Counted from the first letter of the stretch, positions 1 to 11,385 are shown. The stretch: 64,000 nt of DNA from Callorhinus ursinus (GCF_003265705.1 NW_020313005.1:18953746-19017745), one strand, 5' to 3'. A program made the numbers and translations. The notes: a model not told the origin generated them from the letters alone.

Positions 1-598
1 TGCGCTCCTGCACCTCTCCTCCCAGGGGAGGAGGGGAGTCTCCCCGGATCTGCCGCTTGTTGTGTCCCTGCTGGAGGATCAGTGGCCCAACTGGGCCGCG
101 GATCACAGTTTATGGCAACCCTGAGCTGAGAGCCTGTGCCTCGGCTCTGTCTCTGCAGCCGGCTTCCCTGCTCTGCTACCCAGGAGCTCTGCCGCACTCA
201 GGCACCCCCGGTCTTTCTGTGACCCCGAGGGTCCTGAGACCACACTGTTCTGTGAGGTTTCCACCCCCCGCTTAGCCACTGGAGCGACATCCCTCAGCGG
301 AGCCGACTTCTAAAAGTTCCGATTTTGTGCTCCGCGGCTCCATCACTTGCCAGAAGTGGCCGATGGGGACCCCCTGCCCCGCCATCTATCCTCCCTAATA
401 TCGCCTCAGATTCACTTCTCCACACGTCCTACCTTCCAGAAAGTGGTTGCTTTTCTGTTCAGAGAGTTGTTGCTATTCTTTTCTCCCATCTCCTGTTGAG
501 TTCGTAGGGGTTCAGAATGGTTTGGTCCCTATTCAGCTGAATTCCTGAGACCAGACGAAATCCAGGTCTCCTACTCCTCCACCATCTTGCTCCGCCCC
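1..598 (-). mobile_element. 5' end (5' UTR/promoter) of a carnivore LINE-1 running leftward
   Basis: Read on the minus strand from about 598, it starts GGCGGAGCAAGATGGTGGAG, the conserved start of carnivore L1, with a YY1-type CAAGATGG (582-589). The GC-rich 5' UTR follows, with AATTCAGCTGAATAGGGACC and further on the GATCCGCGGCCC region. The element continues beyond base 1, so whether it is full length cannot be told. It looks young, since the 5' UTR is close to what I recall of the consensus. Short open frames at 57-275 and 325-507 on the + strand are by-products of this GC-rich DNA. Confidence 0.8.
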
Positions 599-1334
599 CT
601 CCATCTGTCCCCATTCTAATTTTCAGGATCCTATTCCTTCCTAGACAATGTCGTTAGTTTAACAGACTATACCCTATGAGGTTGAGAATTCAATTTGCTT
701 TGTAATTTAGCTACTTTGAGGTTGAGACTCTGAGTTTGGTTTTAAGAAAGTTTCCAAAAGCTTAGGAAGATTAGAATGTTACAGTGATTTTTTAGCAGGT
801 AAGATCTGCTTGGTCTCTCTGGGAGGGTCCAAGTGACATCCCTTTCACCACAACTATGGGAAATAAATTTTGAGGTGAGCTCTAGCATTCTTATCTGTGG
901 TCATTCTTCTCTGTAGGCCAGGAATTACAATGGGATTTGAACTGCCTCTGAACTAGGAAACTTAAATGAATGGATATAATTGGATCCCAAGGTAGCAGGG
1001 TATTCAGCAGTAGCACTTAATCATCACAGACAAGGTGGGTGAGGTTACAAATGGACAGCATGGTCAAGGCAGTAATCAGAATAATCTGACGCAGAGACCT
1101 GTGCCATTTGTTATTTGATCATTGTCCCTAGAAAAAAAATATGTGGGCAATCTACTAAATCAAGCAGAAGAATTTTAGGTCAAGTGAACAGAAGTCTAAC
1201 TTGAATCACCAAAACAGAAAGTATTGCACCTTCAATCAATTTTCAGACTTGATCAAGTTTTACCAGGATGACTGTGCATTGGAGAAAACAAAAATAGACT
1301 TTTGAGGGTTATTGAAACATTGGCTCTGAACTGT
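599..1334. other. unassigned intergenic sequence
   Basis: This is AT-rich sequence between the L1 5' end and the retroviral remnant. I see no gene, structured RNA or repeat I can name. It may include upstream retroviral gag debris too decayed to recognise. Confidence 0.5.
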
Positions 1335-2520
1335 CTCTGATTTTAGGAAACCCAAAATGTCACTGTGGCCCACTGGTCATAGCAGGGCCTATGCAGGTCA
1401 GATTATCAATAAGGTTCTAGTTCAAGTCTATCCAACAGTGGGTACAGAGGGTCACCAAACACAACCCATGGTTATTTTCACAGTTCCAGAATGCATAATT
1501 GGAACAGACATATTGAGCAACTGGCAGAATCCCCACCCTGCTTCCCTAAACTGTAGCGGAAGGGCTGCTATGATGGGAAAAACCAACTGAAAGCCAGTAT
1601 AATGACTTCTACCTGGGAAAAGAGTAAACCAAAAGCAATGCCACATTCCTAGATGGATTTGGGAGATTGGTTCCATCACCAAAGACTTGAAGGATACAGG
1701 GGCAGTGGTAATTCCACATTTTCCCAAGCAACTCCCTAGCTGGTCTGTGCAGAAAACAGATGGCTCTTGGAGACTGACAGTGGATTATCATAAATTTAAT
1801 CAGGTAATGATTCCAATTACACCTGCTGTTCCAGATGTGATTTCATTGCTTGAACAAATTAACACATCCCTGATACCTAGTATGTAGCTATTGATCTGGA
1901 AAAATGCATTTTTTTCTTGATACCTGTTAATAAAGACCACCAGAAGCAATTTACCTTCAGCTGGAAATATACCTTCACCATCCTAATTTAGAAGTATATC
2001 AATGCTCCAGCCTTATGTGATTATTCAGTCCACAGAAACTTGATTGCCTTTCCCTTCCACAAAGTATCACACTGCCCCATTACACTGATGATGCTGATGT
2101 GCTAGTAAGCCAAAACCAGCAACTATTCTAGACTTATTGGTAAGAAATTTGCATATCAGAGGTTGGGAAATAAATATAAAAAAATTCAGATGCCTTCCAC
2201 CTCAATGAAATTTCTAGAAGTCCAGTGTTGTCATCCATGTCAAGATATTCCTATATCTCTTAGGTCCAATGCCTAGTGACCCTCTAGATTTTAGAGGAAA
2301 CATATTCCTCATTTGAGCATGTTACTCTGGCTCATATACCAAGTGACCCAAAAAGCTGTTTTGAGTAGAGCCCAGAACAAGAACAAGCTCTGTAACATGT
2401 CCAGGCTGACATGCAAGCTACTCTGCTACCTGAGCCATATGATCCATCAGATCAATGGTACCTGAAGTATCAGTGACAGATAGGGTCGCTGTTTAGAGCC
2501 TTTGGCAGACCCTTATAGAT
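1335..2520 (+). pseudogene. decayed endogenous retrovirus pol remnant (protease to RT/connection)
   Basis: In one frame, 1357-1590 resembles a retroviral protease end (IGTDIL at about 1498-1515). After in-frame stops near 1588-1606, 1687-1887 matches the start of a reverse transcriptase (KTDGSWRLTVDYHKFNQV). A YTDD motif (2081-2092), equivalent to the RT catalytic YXDD, appears in a different frame, showing at least one frameshift. Weak thumb/connection similarity continues to about 2500. No open frame exceeds 80 codons, and there is no env and no paired LTR in the window. It is an inactive fossil, probably of a gammaretrovirus-like (ERV1) lineage; the exact group is not determined. Confidence 0.75.
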
Positions 2521-3065
2521 ATTTCCCCAAGAGAAATAAAAGGACATCTCCATACAAAGAATTGTACACAAAAAGTCACACCAGTTTTATTTGATATAGT
2601 CATAAACATTAAAAAATCCAATGTCCATCAACAGATGAATGAATAAACATATTATGACATATCCGTTCAATGGAACATTACTCAGCTATAAGAAGAATGG
2701 ATCAATTAACAATTGATCTGTGCAACAATATGAATGAAACTCAAAACAATTATCCTGAGTAACAGAAGCCAGACACAAAAAAAGTTTATGGTGTCTGATT
2801 TCATTTAAATACAATTATGGAAAATGCAAACTAAGCTAAAGTGAAAGAAAACAAATCAGTGGTTGCCTGGGGGGGAGGGGGCAGAGCAATGCTGAGTGGG
2901 CAAGATGAAAGTTTTGAAGATGACAGATATATTAGTTATTACTGTGGTAGTGGTTTCATGCATGTATATATATGTCAAAACTTAATCAACTTGCACACTT
3001 TCAATATGTGAAATTCATTTAATGTCAACTATATATCAATCAAATTAAAAATATTTAAATATAAG
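2521..3065 (+). mobile_element. old L1M-type LINE-1 3' end
   Basis: It contains the eroded L1 ORF2 end (CCAATGTCCATCAACAGATG, then CATTACTCAGCTATAAGAAG) and the L1M 3' UTR phrase CAGTGGTTGCCTGGGGG. It finishes in an A-rich tail near 3060. It is strongly diverged, so ancient. Confidence 0.7.
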
Positions 3066-3239
3066 AAAATAATTGCATGGGGAAAATGCCTCTCTGTTTC
3101 CCATTCAAAATAATACTGTAAATTAAATGTCCTCTTATTATAATTTGTTATGAGATATTTTGTTTTCATTTTATTTTTATCCTCTTATTAAGTGTATACA
3201 GTATTATATAAATTTGAAATGACCATATTACATTTGGAT

Positions 3240-3913
3240 TTGATCTGGGAGAATTGGCTGGTAAAACTCTCCAGTGTTTTATTTGTGGCAAACTTTAAAA
3301 ATATTATTTAATTTATTAATAGATTAGATTTATCCAGACATTCTATTTCTTCCTGAAATTATTTTTTTAATTTACATTTTTCCAAAATTTTTTCCATTTT
3401 ATCTCAGAGTTTAAGTTTGCCATCACAATATTTTTATCTTTAATCTCTCCTATATCTGTAATTATGTCTCCTTTTTCTGACACAATATTGTTATTGTGTT
3501 TCTTTCTTTTTTATTCTCACTTTATTTTTTCTTCTTTCTTATTACAATCAACTTTTGACTTTCTTACAATCAACTTTTGGCTTTGTTGATTGACCTTTTA
3601 TTACTAATGCTTCCTGAATCTGTGTATATGTCTTCATTCCAGTTCCAGAAAATTCCCTGCCAGTAGCTCTTTAAATGATTCCTCTTCTCCATTCTGTCTC
3701 TATATTATTATGTATCTTATCTCCTTGCTCTCTGAGAGGCAGTCTAAGTAATTTATTTAGACATATGTTCCAGGTCATTAATTTTCTCTTCAGCTATGTA
3801 TAACAAACTATTAAAGACATCTATTAAGATTTTTATTTCAGTAGTGTGATGGAGGAAAATCTTTTCCTCTACCCTCCTAGGTTCTGTGGCTGATTTAAGA
3901 ATTACAGTGACAT
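3240..3913 (-). mobile_element. antisense ancient L1/HAL1 fragment (first part)
   Basis: The plus strand reads like reversed L1 coding sequence (TTTCTATTTCTTCCTG-like phrase at about 3340; GTAATTATGTCTCCTTTTTC at 3459; GTTGATTGACCTTTTATTAC at 3585). It is followed by text resembling the 5' part of an L1M/HAL1 element (CCATTCTGTCTCTATATTAT). It is split by a CAN-SINE at 3914. Confidence 0.5.
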
Positions 3914-4126
3914 TGGGGTACCTCGGTGGCTCAGTTGGTTGAGGGGTAGACTCCTGACTTTGGCTCAGGTCATGATCTCAGGGTCCAGGGATGGAGCCCC
4001 ACTTCGGGGTCTGCACTCATTGGGGAGTCTGTTCAAGGATTCTCTCTCTCTCCCTCTCCCTATACCCTCCCCCTGCTTGCATGCTCTCACTCTCTCTCTC
4101 TAAAAAATAAACAAACCTTCAAAAAA
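3914..4126 (+). mobile_element. CAN-SINE (tRNA-Lys-derived)
   Basis: The head is GGGGTACCTCGGTGGCTCAG, the B box is in GGCTCAGGTCATGATCTCAG, and the element ends in a (CT)n and A-rich tail. It is flanked by 13-bp target duplications ATTACAGTGACAT (3901-3913) and ATTACATTGACAT (4127-4139), with one mismatch. Confidence 0.88.
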
Positions 4127-4139
4127 ATTACATTGACAT

Positions 4140-4930
4140 AAAAGAGATTAACAGGGAAAAAACATTTTAGTTATATATGTGTGCATGGGAGTTTCATAAA
4201 AACATGAGACTCAAGAAGGCAGCCAGATGATTGAGACTTATATACCATCCTGAGCTAAGGAAGTGGGAGAGGGGTTTCAGGCTTCTGCAGACGGGGAAGC
4301 AAAGTATGGGAAGGAGAGAGGAAGAAATAGATGGTAAATCAAGGTTGCCATGTTATGCAGTTAACTGCATAACTACTCTGGGAGTAGCTCTCTTCCTGGT
4401 ACAGGTACATTTACTAATGGAAATTTCATTTTTAAGTGTAAATTTTCTCTACAAAAGGGGGAAATTAAACTTTATTTTAGGCTTTTTTTTTTTCATTTAG
4501 CTCAAATAGTCCATATGCCAAAGTGACATATTTTGGGGTAGCATGTTCTGAACTCCTCCAGCTTTTTTCATTTATGGAAATTTCTCTTTGGCTATTTTTT
4601 AAAATTTATATGGCCCTATTTGATCATCTGTCATTGTTAGGTCATATTTACGCTTCATTTCATACACAGATAAGTATCAGTTAATTTGCATTTCTACAGT
4701 CCTGGTGGTCTAAATCTGATCTATTTGTTATTTCTTCTGATTCTCACTCAGGGTGTCTTGCTTTTCCTTATACTTGATGACTTTGGGATTCATATTCAGT
4801 CTATATTAAATATGAGGTAATTTGGGGGAACTTAAAATGATAATATTTTCTTCCAAAAGGATTTGCATTTATGTCTTCCAGAAGCTAGGAAAATCCACTG
4901 GCCTGGAACCTCCTCAAGCTCCCCTCAAGG
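4140..4930 (-). mobile_element. antisense ancient L1/HAL1 fragment (second part, low confidence)
   Basis: This resumes after the SINE as AT-rich sequence. Phrases near 4700-4880 (CTGATTCTCACTCAGGGTGT; AGGATTTGCATTTATGTCTT) resemble the reverse of an L1M/HAL1 start. The 89-codon open frame at 4231-4500 has no recognisable product. Confidence 0.35.
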
Positions 4931-5409
4931 ACTGTGGCTAAGACAGGACTCAGGGGTTGCATTCTACCACCTTCTGGTGGAACAAGTCTCAGAACCTGGA
5001 TTACAGTCCTGCTGAGGACATCTATCTTTAGGGCCACCCTGCCCACACTCCCATTCTGCTTTCATCTCAGTTTGTTTTCTGTTCTCTCTAATTTGAGGAG
5101 AGGGACATGATGGTGTACTTTGAACTCATCACCTACTTCTCCTCTGATGACCCGATCAGTTCACCAAAAAGAGTTTCCATTCAGGATCCAGTTGTTCTGC
5201 AGTGGGAGGGCCTATTAGAGCACTTAGTATCATGTATGGTCAGGTGTGAAACTTAAATCTATGTGTCTTTGACTTGTAGTTCAATGTTATTTTTATTTTT
5301 GCATGCCATGAAAGCAAATGTTGGCAACTATTAAAACTATCATCCTCCTTCTCAGTATCCTGATCATCAAAATATGACCATCCACATAACCCACAGACAG
5401 AAAGGAGCT

Positions 5410-5505
5410 GTTATAGACTGATTTGTGTCTCCTCAGAATTCATACAGTGAAGTCTTAACCCCAGTACACCTCATAATATGACTGTGTTTAGAAATAAAGT
5501 CTTGT
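5410..5505 (+). mobile_element. MLT1-type MaLR LTR, left part
   Basis: It starts TTATAGACTGATTTGTGTCT and continues GAATTCATACAGTGAAGTC, the MLT1 LTR start. It breaks off at about 5505 where a later insertion begins, and its right part resumes at 7641. Confidence 0.7.
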
Positions 5506-6421
5506 TCTAAAATTCACCAGTCAGGAAACGACAGATGTTGGCGGGGATGCGGAGAAAGGGGAACCCTCCTACACTGTTGGTGGGAATGCAAGCTGGTGCA
5601 ACCACTCTGGAAAACAGTATGGAGGTTCCTCAAACAGTTGAGAATAGACCTACCTTATGATCCAGCAATTGCACTACTGGGTATTTACTCCAAAGAGACA
5701 AATATGTAGGGATCCAAAGGGGTACCTGCACCCCGATGTTTATAGCAGCAATGTCCACAATAGCCAAATTATGGAAAGAGCCAAGATGTCCATGGACAGA
5801 TGAATGGATAAAGAAGATGTGGCATATATATACAATGGAATATTATGCAGCCATCGAAAGGAATGAGATCTTTCCATTTACAACGACGTGGATGGAACTG
5901 GAGGGTGTTATGCTGAGCGAAATAAGCCAATCAGAGAAAGACATATATCATATGACCTCACTGATGTGAGGAATTCTTAATCTCAGGAAACAAACTGAGG
6001 GTTGCTGGAGTGGTGGGGGGTGGGAGGGATGGGGTGGCTGGGTGATAGACCTTGGGGAGGGTATATGCTATGGTGAGCGCTGTGAATTGTGCAAGACTGT
6101 TGAATCACAGATCTGTACTTCTGAAACAAATAATGCAATATATGTTAAGAAAAAAAAAAGAAGACAGCAGGAGGGGAAGAATGAAGGGGGGAAATCGGAG
6201 GGGGAGATGAATCATGAGAGACGATGGACGCTGAAAAACAAACTGAGGGTTCTAGAGGGGAGAGAGGTGGGAGGATGGGTTAACATGGGGATGGGTATTA
6301 AAGAGGGCACGTTCTGCATGGAGCACTGGGTGTTATACACAAACAATGAATCATGGAACACTACATCAAAAACTAATGATGTAATGTATGGTGATTAACA
6401 TAACAATAAAAAATTAAAAAA
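5506..6421 (+). mobile_element. 5'-truncated young carnivore LINE-1 (ORF2 end and 3' UTR)
   Basis: The first 460 bases encode the L1 ORF2 C-terminus. Frame breaks occur near 5706 (TAG), and the last 77 codons (5736-5969) are open, including MWHIYTMEYYAAIERNEIFP. The 3' UTR and poly(A) end at 6421. It is flanked by AAATAAAGTCTTGT (5492-5505) and AAATAAAGCCTTGT (6422-6435), a 14-bp target duplication with one mismatch. It is dead, as it has no ORF1, promoter or endonuclease. Confidence 0.88.
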
Positions 6422-6435
6422 AAATAAAGCCTTGT

Positions 6436-6648
6436 AGTGGCTAATTTTGCATATCAAGTTGGCAAGCCCATGTTAAACATTATGTCTGGGTGTGTCTGTG
6501 AGGGTGTTTCTGGAAGAGATTAGTATTTGAATCACTGGACTCAGTAGATTGCCTTTCCAAATGGAGGTGGTCATCCTCCAATCCACTGAGGGTCTGAATA
6601 GTACAAGACGTGAAAGAGGAAGGAATTCACCTTTTTTTTTTCCTGCCT
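6436..6648. mobile_element. old interspersed repeat, left part (family not named)
   Basis: It contains GGGTGTGTCTGTGAGGGTGT and GAGATTAGTATTTGAATCAC, phrases of a widespread mammalian repeat whose other end reads GGTTCTGTTTCTCTGGAGAA. It is interrupted by an L1 at 6666 and resumes at 7368. Confidence 0.5.
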
Positions 6649-6665
6649 AAAAAATTGAGCTGGGA

Positions 6666-7350
6666 AATGTCCACAGTAGCCAAACTGTGGAAAGAGCCAA
6701 GATGTCCATCGACAGATGAATGGATAAAGAAGATTTGGTATATATACACAATGGAATGTTATGCAGCCATCAAAAGGAATGAGATCTTGCCATTTGCAAT
6801 GACGTGGATGGAACTGGAGGGTGTTATGCTGAGTGAAATAAGTCAATCAGAGAAAGACATGTATCATATGACCTCACTGATATGAGGAATTCTTAATCTC
6901 AGGAAACAAACTGAGGGTTGCTGGAGTGGTGGGGGGTGGGAGGGATTGGGTGGCTGGGTGATAGACATTGGGGAGGGTATGTGCTATGGTGAGCACTGTG
7001 AATTGTACAAGACTGATGAATCACGGATCTGTACTTCTGAAACAAATAATGCCATATATGTTAAGAAAAAAAGAAGAAGATAGCAGGAGGGGAAGAATGA
7101 AGAAGTAAGTCGGAGGGGGAGATGAACCATGAGAGACGATGGACTCTGAAAAACAAACTGAGGGTTCTAGAGGGGAGGGGGTGGGGGATGGGTTGGCCTG
7201 GTAATGGGTATTAAAGAGGGCACATTCTGCGTGGAGCACTGGGTGTTATGCACAAACAATGAATCATGGAACACTACCTCAAAAACTAATGATGTAATGT
7301 ATGGTGATTAATATAACAATAAAAAATTATTAAAAAAAAATAAAGAGTAG
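6666..7350 (+). mobile_element. second 5'-truncated young LINE-1, near-duplicate of the one at 5506
   Basis: It starts inside the ORF2 tail (AATGTCCACAGTAGCC), has the ORF2 stop at 6883-6885, the same 3' UTR as the first copy, and an A-rich end. It is flanked by a perfect 17-bp target duplication AAAAAATTGAGCTGGGA (6649-6665 and 7351-7367). Because truncation point and duplications differ, it is an independent insertion, not a tandem duplication. Confidence 0.92.
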
Positions 7351-7367
7351 AAAAAATTGAGCTGGGA

Positions 7368-7546
7368 CATCTCATCTTCTCCAGCCTTTAGACTGGGATT
7401 TACATAATAAACCCCCGTTTCTCAGGCCATTAGACTTGGACTGAATGATACCACTGGCTTTCCTGGGTATCTAGCTTGCCAATGGCAGACCGTGGAACTT
7501 CTCAGCCTCACTGGCATGAGCCAGTTCCTCATAATGAATCTACATC

Positions 7547-7596
<50 letters not shown>

Positions 7597-7640
7597 CACA
7601 TATATACTGGTTCTGTTTCTCTGGAGAACCCTGACTAGAG
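7368..7640. mobile_element. old interspersed repeat, right part
   Basis: This continues the element split by the second L1 and includes CTCAGCCTCACTGGCATGAG and the end GGAGAACCCTGACTAGAG. It encloses a (TG)n microsatellite. Confidence 0.5.
7549..7593. repeat. (TG)n microsatellite
   Basis: About 22 nearly uninterrupted TG units, probably polymorphic in length. It lies at the position of the variable (TA/CT-rich) part of the enclosing repeat. Confidence 0.95.
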
Positions 7641-7940
7641 AAATTTAAAGTGGTGATTAAAGTTAAGTGAGGTTATATAAGTGGGCCCTAATCCTATAGG
7701 AGCGGTGTCTTTAAAAGAGAGAGACACACCAGGGAGGCCCACACACAAGGAAAGACCATGTGAAGACACAGCAAGAAGGCAGCCATCTGCAAGCCAATGA
7801 GAGAGGCTTCAGGAGAAACCAACCCTACCAATATCTTAATCTTGGACTTTCAACCTCTAGAACTGTGAGAAAATAAATTTCTTTTGTTTAAACTACCCAG
7901 TCTGCAGTTTTATTATAAGAGTTCTAGCAAACTGATACAG
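7641..7940 (+). mobile_element. MLT1-type MaLR LTR, right part
   Basis: This completes the LTR begun at 5410, with GTGGGCCCTAATCC, AGACCATGTGAAGACACAGC, the poly(A)-site region AACTGTGAGAAAATAAATTT and the terminal GCAAACTGATACA. With the left part this is a solo LTR carrying about 2.1 kb of later insertions. Confidence 0.72.
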
Positions 7941-7944
7941 AAGC

Positions 7945-8262
7945 TTTCTCAGTGTTCCTCATGTTTTCCTTATTCCTAGAATGACGTGTTCCTCTTGTCT
8001 TCATGAGAAATTTAACCCATCCTTTAAGGCTAACTCGATTGTCACCTCTTCTGTGAAATTTTTCCAAATTCTGTGTTCCTGTATTTGACATTTTTCTTTT
8101 ATAGCACTTTTAATATTGTGTCAGTGCCTGTCTCTTGTACAAGACTGTGAATCCTTTAAGAAGATCAGCCATACAAAGTTCATATTTGAATTCCCAATAC
8201 CTAGTTTAAATGCTTGTTGGATGAATGGATGAATGGGTATATGAATGGATGAATGAATGAGT
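7945..8262 (+). mobile_element. L2 LINE 3' end
   Basis: It contains TCACCTCTTCTGTGAAATTT, the diverged AGACTGTGAATCCTTTAAGA (the L2 'tgagctcc' segment) and ends in the L2-type ATGAATGGATGAATG repeats. Confidence 0.7.
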
Positions 8263-8685
8263 ACAAGAGTTGCAATTTCCCCTTAAGGCGCCCCACTCCC
8301 TGTTGCCCTCTGGTGGCTATTTATTCTACAACACTGTATCTTAGGCAGTTCATGGATTCTTCCAGGTAACTTGTTTTCCAATTTATGAAAACTTCCCCCC
8401 TCATATTTTGGTATTACCACAATCTACTCTTCTTGTTACATCATCCATCAACTTCTGATCATCCTCCTCATTTTTTGAGAACTTTTGTACCAAGACCCTA
8501 GTCTTCACTACACTAACATCAGTGACTTCCAATGACATATAGATCATCCTTCTCAAAAACAGATTCAAAATTTCTTCCTCAGCCCTAACATGTTATCTAC
8601 ATCTTACTTCAGGAACTCATTACTTGGCCACACCCAGACTTCATCGTCACAAAAAAGATTTTCACATCTGGATATTTTGGCTCTG
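8263..8685. other. unassigned sequence
   Basis: I recognise no gene. A CTCF-like site lies at 8303-8319. The rest is pyrimidine-rich and resembles the sequence after 9130, so a single old element may have been split by the LTR at 8686. Confidence 0.4.
8303..8319 (-). promoter_or_regulatory. candidate CTCF site, 3.5 kb upstream of the promoter
   Basis: Read on the minus strand, TAGCCACCAGAGGGCAA contains the full CCASYAGRKGGC core without mismatch. It lies just after an L2 end in otherwise unassigned sequence. Judged by eye. Confidence 0.45.
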
Positions 8686-9132
8686 TAGTAAGTTGAATAA
8701 CAACCCCCAAAGATGTCCACATTCTAATCCCCAGAACCTGCGACCATGTTACCTTTTATGGCAAAAGAACCTTTGCAGATGTGATTAACTTAAGCAACTT
8801 GAGATCAGAAGACAACCTTGGGTTATCTGGGAGGGCTCAATATAATCAGAAGGGTCTTTATAAGAAACAGGCAGAAGGGTCAGAATGAGAGAAATGACAA
8901 CAGAAGCAGAAGTCAATGTAATGTGAGGCCATGAGAATTAGAAGGCAGGCAGTCTCTCAAAGCTGGAAAGGGCAAGAAAGCAGGCTTTCCCTTAGAGCCT
9001 CCAGAAAGAACACATCCCCGCCAACTGGGTTTATATTTATGACTTTTAGAACTGTGAGAGAAAAAAAAAACCTATGTTGCTGTACCCACTAAGTTTATGG
9101 TAATTTGATAGAGCAGCAATAGGAAACCACCA
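8686..9132 (+). mobile_element. solo MaLR-type LTR (MLT1-like)
   Basis: It contains CCCCCAAAGATGTCCACATT, CTAATCCCCAGAACCTG, TTTGCAGATGTGATTAACTT, GAGCCTCCAGAAAGAACACA and the end GGTAATTTGATAGAGCAGCA, then CAATAGGAAACCAC. No internal proviral sequence is present. Confidence 0.7.
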
Positions 9133-11095
9133 AAGGACCAATCTCTAGCCACAGGCTTTTGTTCTTCTGGCTCACTCAGTCTCTTTCAGTACAACTAACC
9201 CTATCCTCACAATTGATGTTCTCTCTCTGGCTACATTTCCTTTCCTAGACACATAGACACAATGATTTTAAATGCTAACATCTCTCTTCTCAAGACATCA
9301 AGGTCCTAACCTGAGCTAGGTCCTCAGTCTCTCTTTATTCTTTCTATGACCTTCAGGAGCTCCTTCTTTTTCTCAAAGCAATAGTTCTAAACCAAGTCAC
9401 CTGCCCCATCACTACTTCTCTCTTTAGTAAGTTACCTTGACTTCTATTTTTGAGATAAAACTGAGGTGTGCCATGAGCTGCCTCCAGCATGCCCCCTTGC
9501 TGCAGTCCCCCCAGCTCTCACTGTCCCTGCTTATTTCTCTCTGCTGCCTCTGCCTTACAGACCTTCCCTCTCTCTTCCCTTTGGTCTCTTCTATCCTCCA
9601 TTCACCTAAAGTAACTTACTTACTTCTTTATCTTTTCCCAACATTTTCCAACTTTCTATGAAGACTTTGTTGACACCACCCAATTCCCTGGTTGACCACC
9701 CTTCCTTCGTGTTCCCATTTTATTATACATACTTCTACTGCAACTGTCATACCACACATGATAATGTTTTGTGTCTTTCTCCGTAACTAGACTGAGAGTC
9801 CCTGGAGGTGAATTACTGTGTATTATTTGTCTTGTTATCTCCAAGTACTTTGAGCACTTTGCCTGTAATGTTCTAAGAAATGGTAAGAAGGAAAGTAGAA
9901 AGGACCTAGTGAGATGGTGAGTGATGTGGCCAGACAGCAAGCCTCCTCCCACCACAGGTACACGCCGTCACCACCATCAAACATCAGTCGTGCCTTTCAC
10001 CTCCTCCCTGTGATAAATCTGTCTCGAGACTAAGGCTGGTCCCACATCTCTAGGCAGAAACTCATTCCAGTCAAAATGACAAGTGCACTGCCATGTTCAT
10101 CTGAGAGTCCTATTTCATCAAATCCGCTTCAGAATCAGGAAGGCACTCTTGGCTACCTCCGTACTCCAGACCATCTGGTCAGGTGGCACAGCGCCCACTT
10201 ACAAGGTCAGTTTCTTACTGCCCTGAACACTCCAGTTTATGCTGCAGAGTAAACTTTCTCTCTGAACTATCACAGGAAAATCTTCAGAATCACATTAGTC
10301 TCTCTCTCATCCACTTCTTTTAGTTCTTGGCTGAGTGGCAGGGATATTTCTCCAGAGCATCATTGTGATCTAACTGTCCCTCTAACTGAGGACAATGAAA
10401 TGGTCTGGGAGGACAAAGGGGGCAGCAACCACTTCTTATATTCCTTTTTTGTGGAATGGAGAGCAGCAGTGAAGTAGCCTCTGCCATGGAAACACTGGAC
10501 CACATTCTGGGTTCTCAAGGATGTGTCCAGTCAGCTTCATGGACATTCTGATCCTAAGTCAAACTGTTTGTATTAGAATTGACAGGCATTAACTATGCTT
10601 CACATCTAAATGATGGTTCCTTTTGTGTTCGAAAGAGATCGTTGCCCCAACAGTAGAAATGAGAGAAGCCACAATATGTTTGCTTCTTGTTGGCACATTT
10701 TTGGTTGGAGTTTGCCTGCAGATTCCCCTAACATCTGGGAACTAATGCTATAATGATGCAGCCTGCTAACATCATAGAGAAAGCTGAAGATGAGCAATCG
10801 TAAATAACTATACAAATGATATACATCCTGTGCCAAAACAAAAAGGATAGCCACATTGGAGGCAGAGCTCCTAGGGACCAAGATGGGGAGGAAACCTGGC
10901 TTCACATGACACCGACACACTCTTACACATGGTCCGCTCTACTGTCAGGCATTCAATTTTCCTGTAGGTAAATCTGTCTGGGTAGATTTCAAAGCAAATA
11001 TATTTGAGGATTGTCTGAAAATGCATCTATACCTCTGCCTTCTTTTCCTATATATTTGGGAAAAAGGGGGAAGACGACATGGAGCGGGTTAGGAA
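9133..11095. other. unassigned intergenic sequence with an L2-like tail
   Basis: A pyrimidine-rich stretch to about 9660 is followed by an L2-like end at about 9780-9870 (AGACTGAGAGTCCCTGGAGG). 9900-11095 has no repeat I can name. Open frames of 60-104 codons in this span have no recognisable product or composition bias and are not called as genes. Confidence 0.5.
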
Positions 11096-11385
11096 CCAAC
11101 TCTCACCCTTGAAGATCCAACATAAAGGCTACCTTCTCTGTGAGGTTCCCTCTAAACCACTGCAACCCCCAGTGATCTGTCCTTCCCCTGAATACCTATA
11201 AGATTTTGCATTTTACTCTGTACCATACTGACTTGCATTATTAGTTATCCATTCATGATTCAAGAACTTGTCTCCCCAATAGGCTGCCAGGTCCTTGAGG
11301 ACAAGGACTGCTCTATTCGTCCACAGTACCTATTCACAGTGTTTGAATACAGCAGATGCTCAAAATATTTGATTGCTTGGGTAAT
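11096..11385 (+). mobile_element. L2 LINE 3' end
   Basis: It carries CTTCTCTGTGAGGTTCCCTC, TGCCAGGTCCTTGAGGACAA and CAGCAGATGCTCAAAATATT, matching the L2 3' end in sense orientation. Confidence 0.72.

Noticed and set aside
4967..4980. CCACCTTCTGGTGG inverted repeat as a regulatory hairpin
   Set aside because: A 5-bp stem is common by chance and nothing around it suggests a function.
5736..6885. Repeated 77-91 codon open frames
   Set aside because: They are the C-terminus of L1 ORF2 in two truncated copies, not a host gene family.
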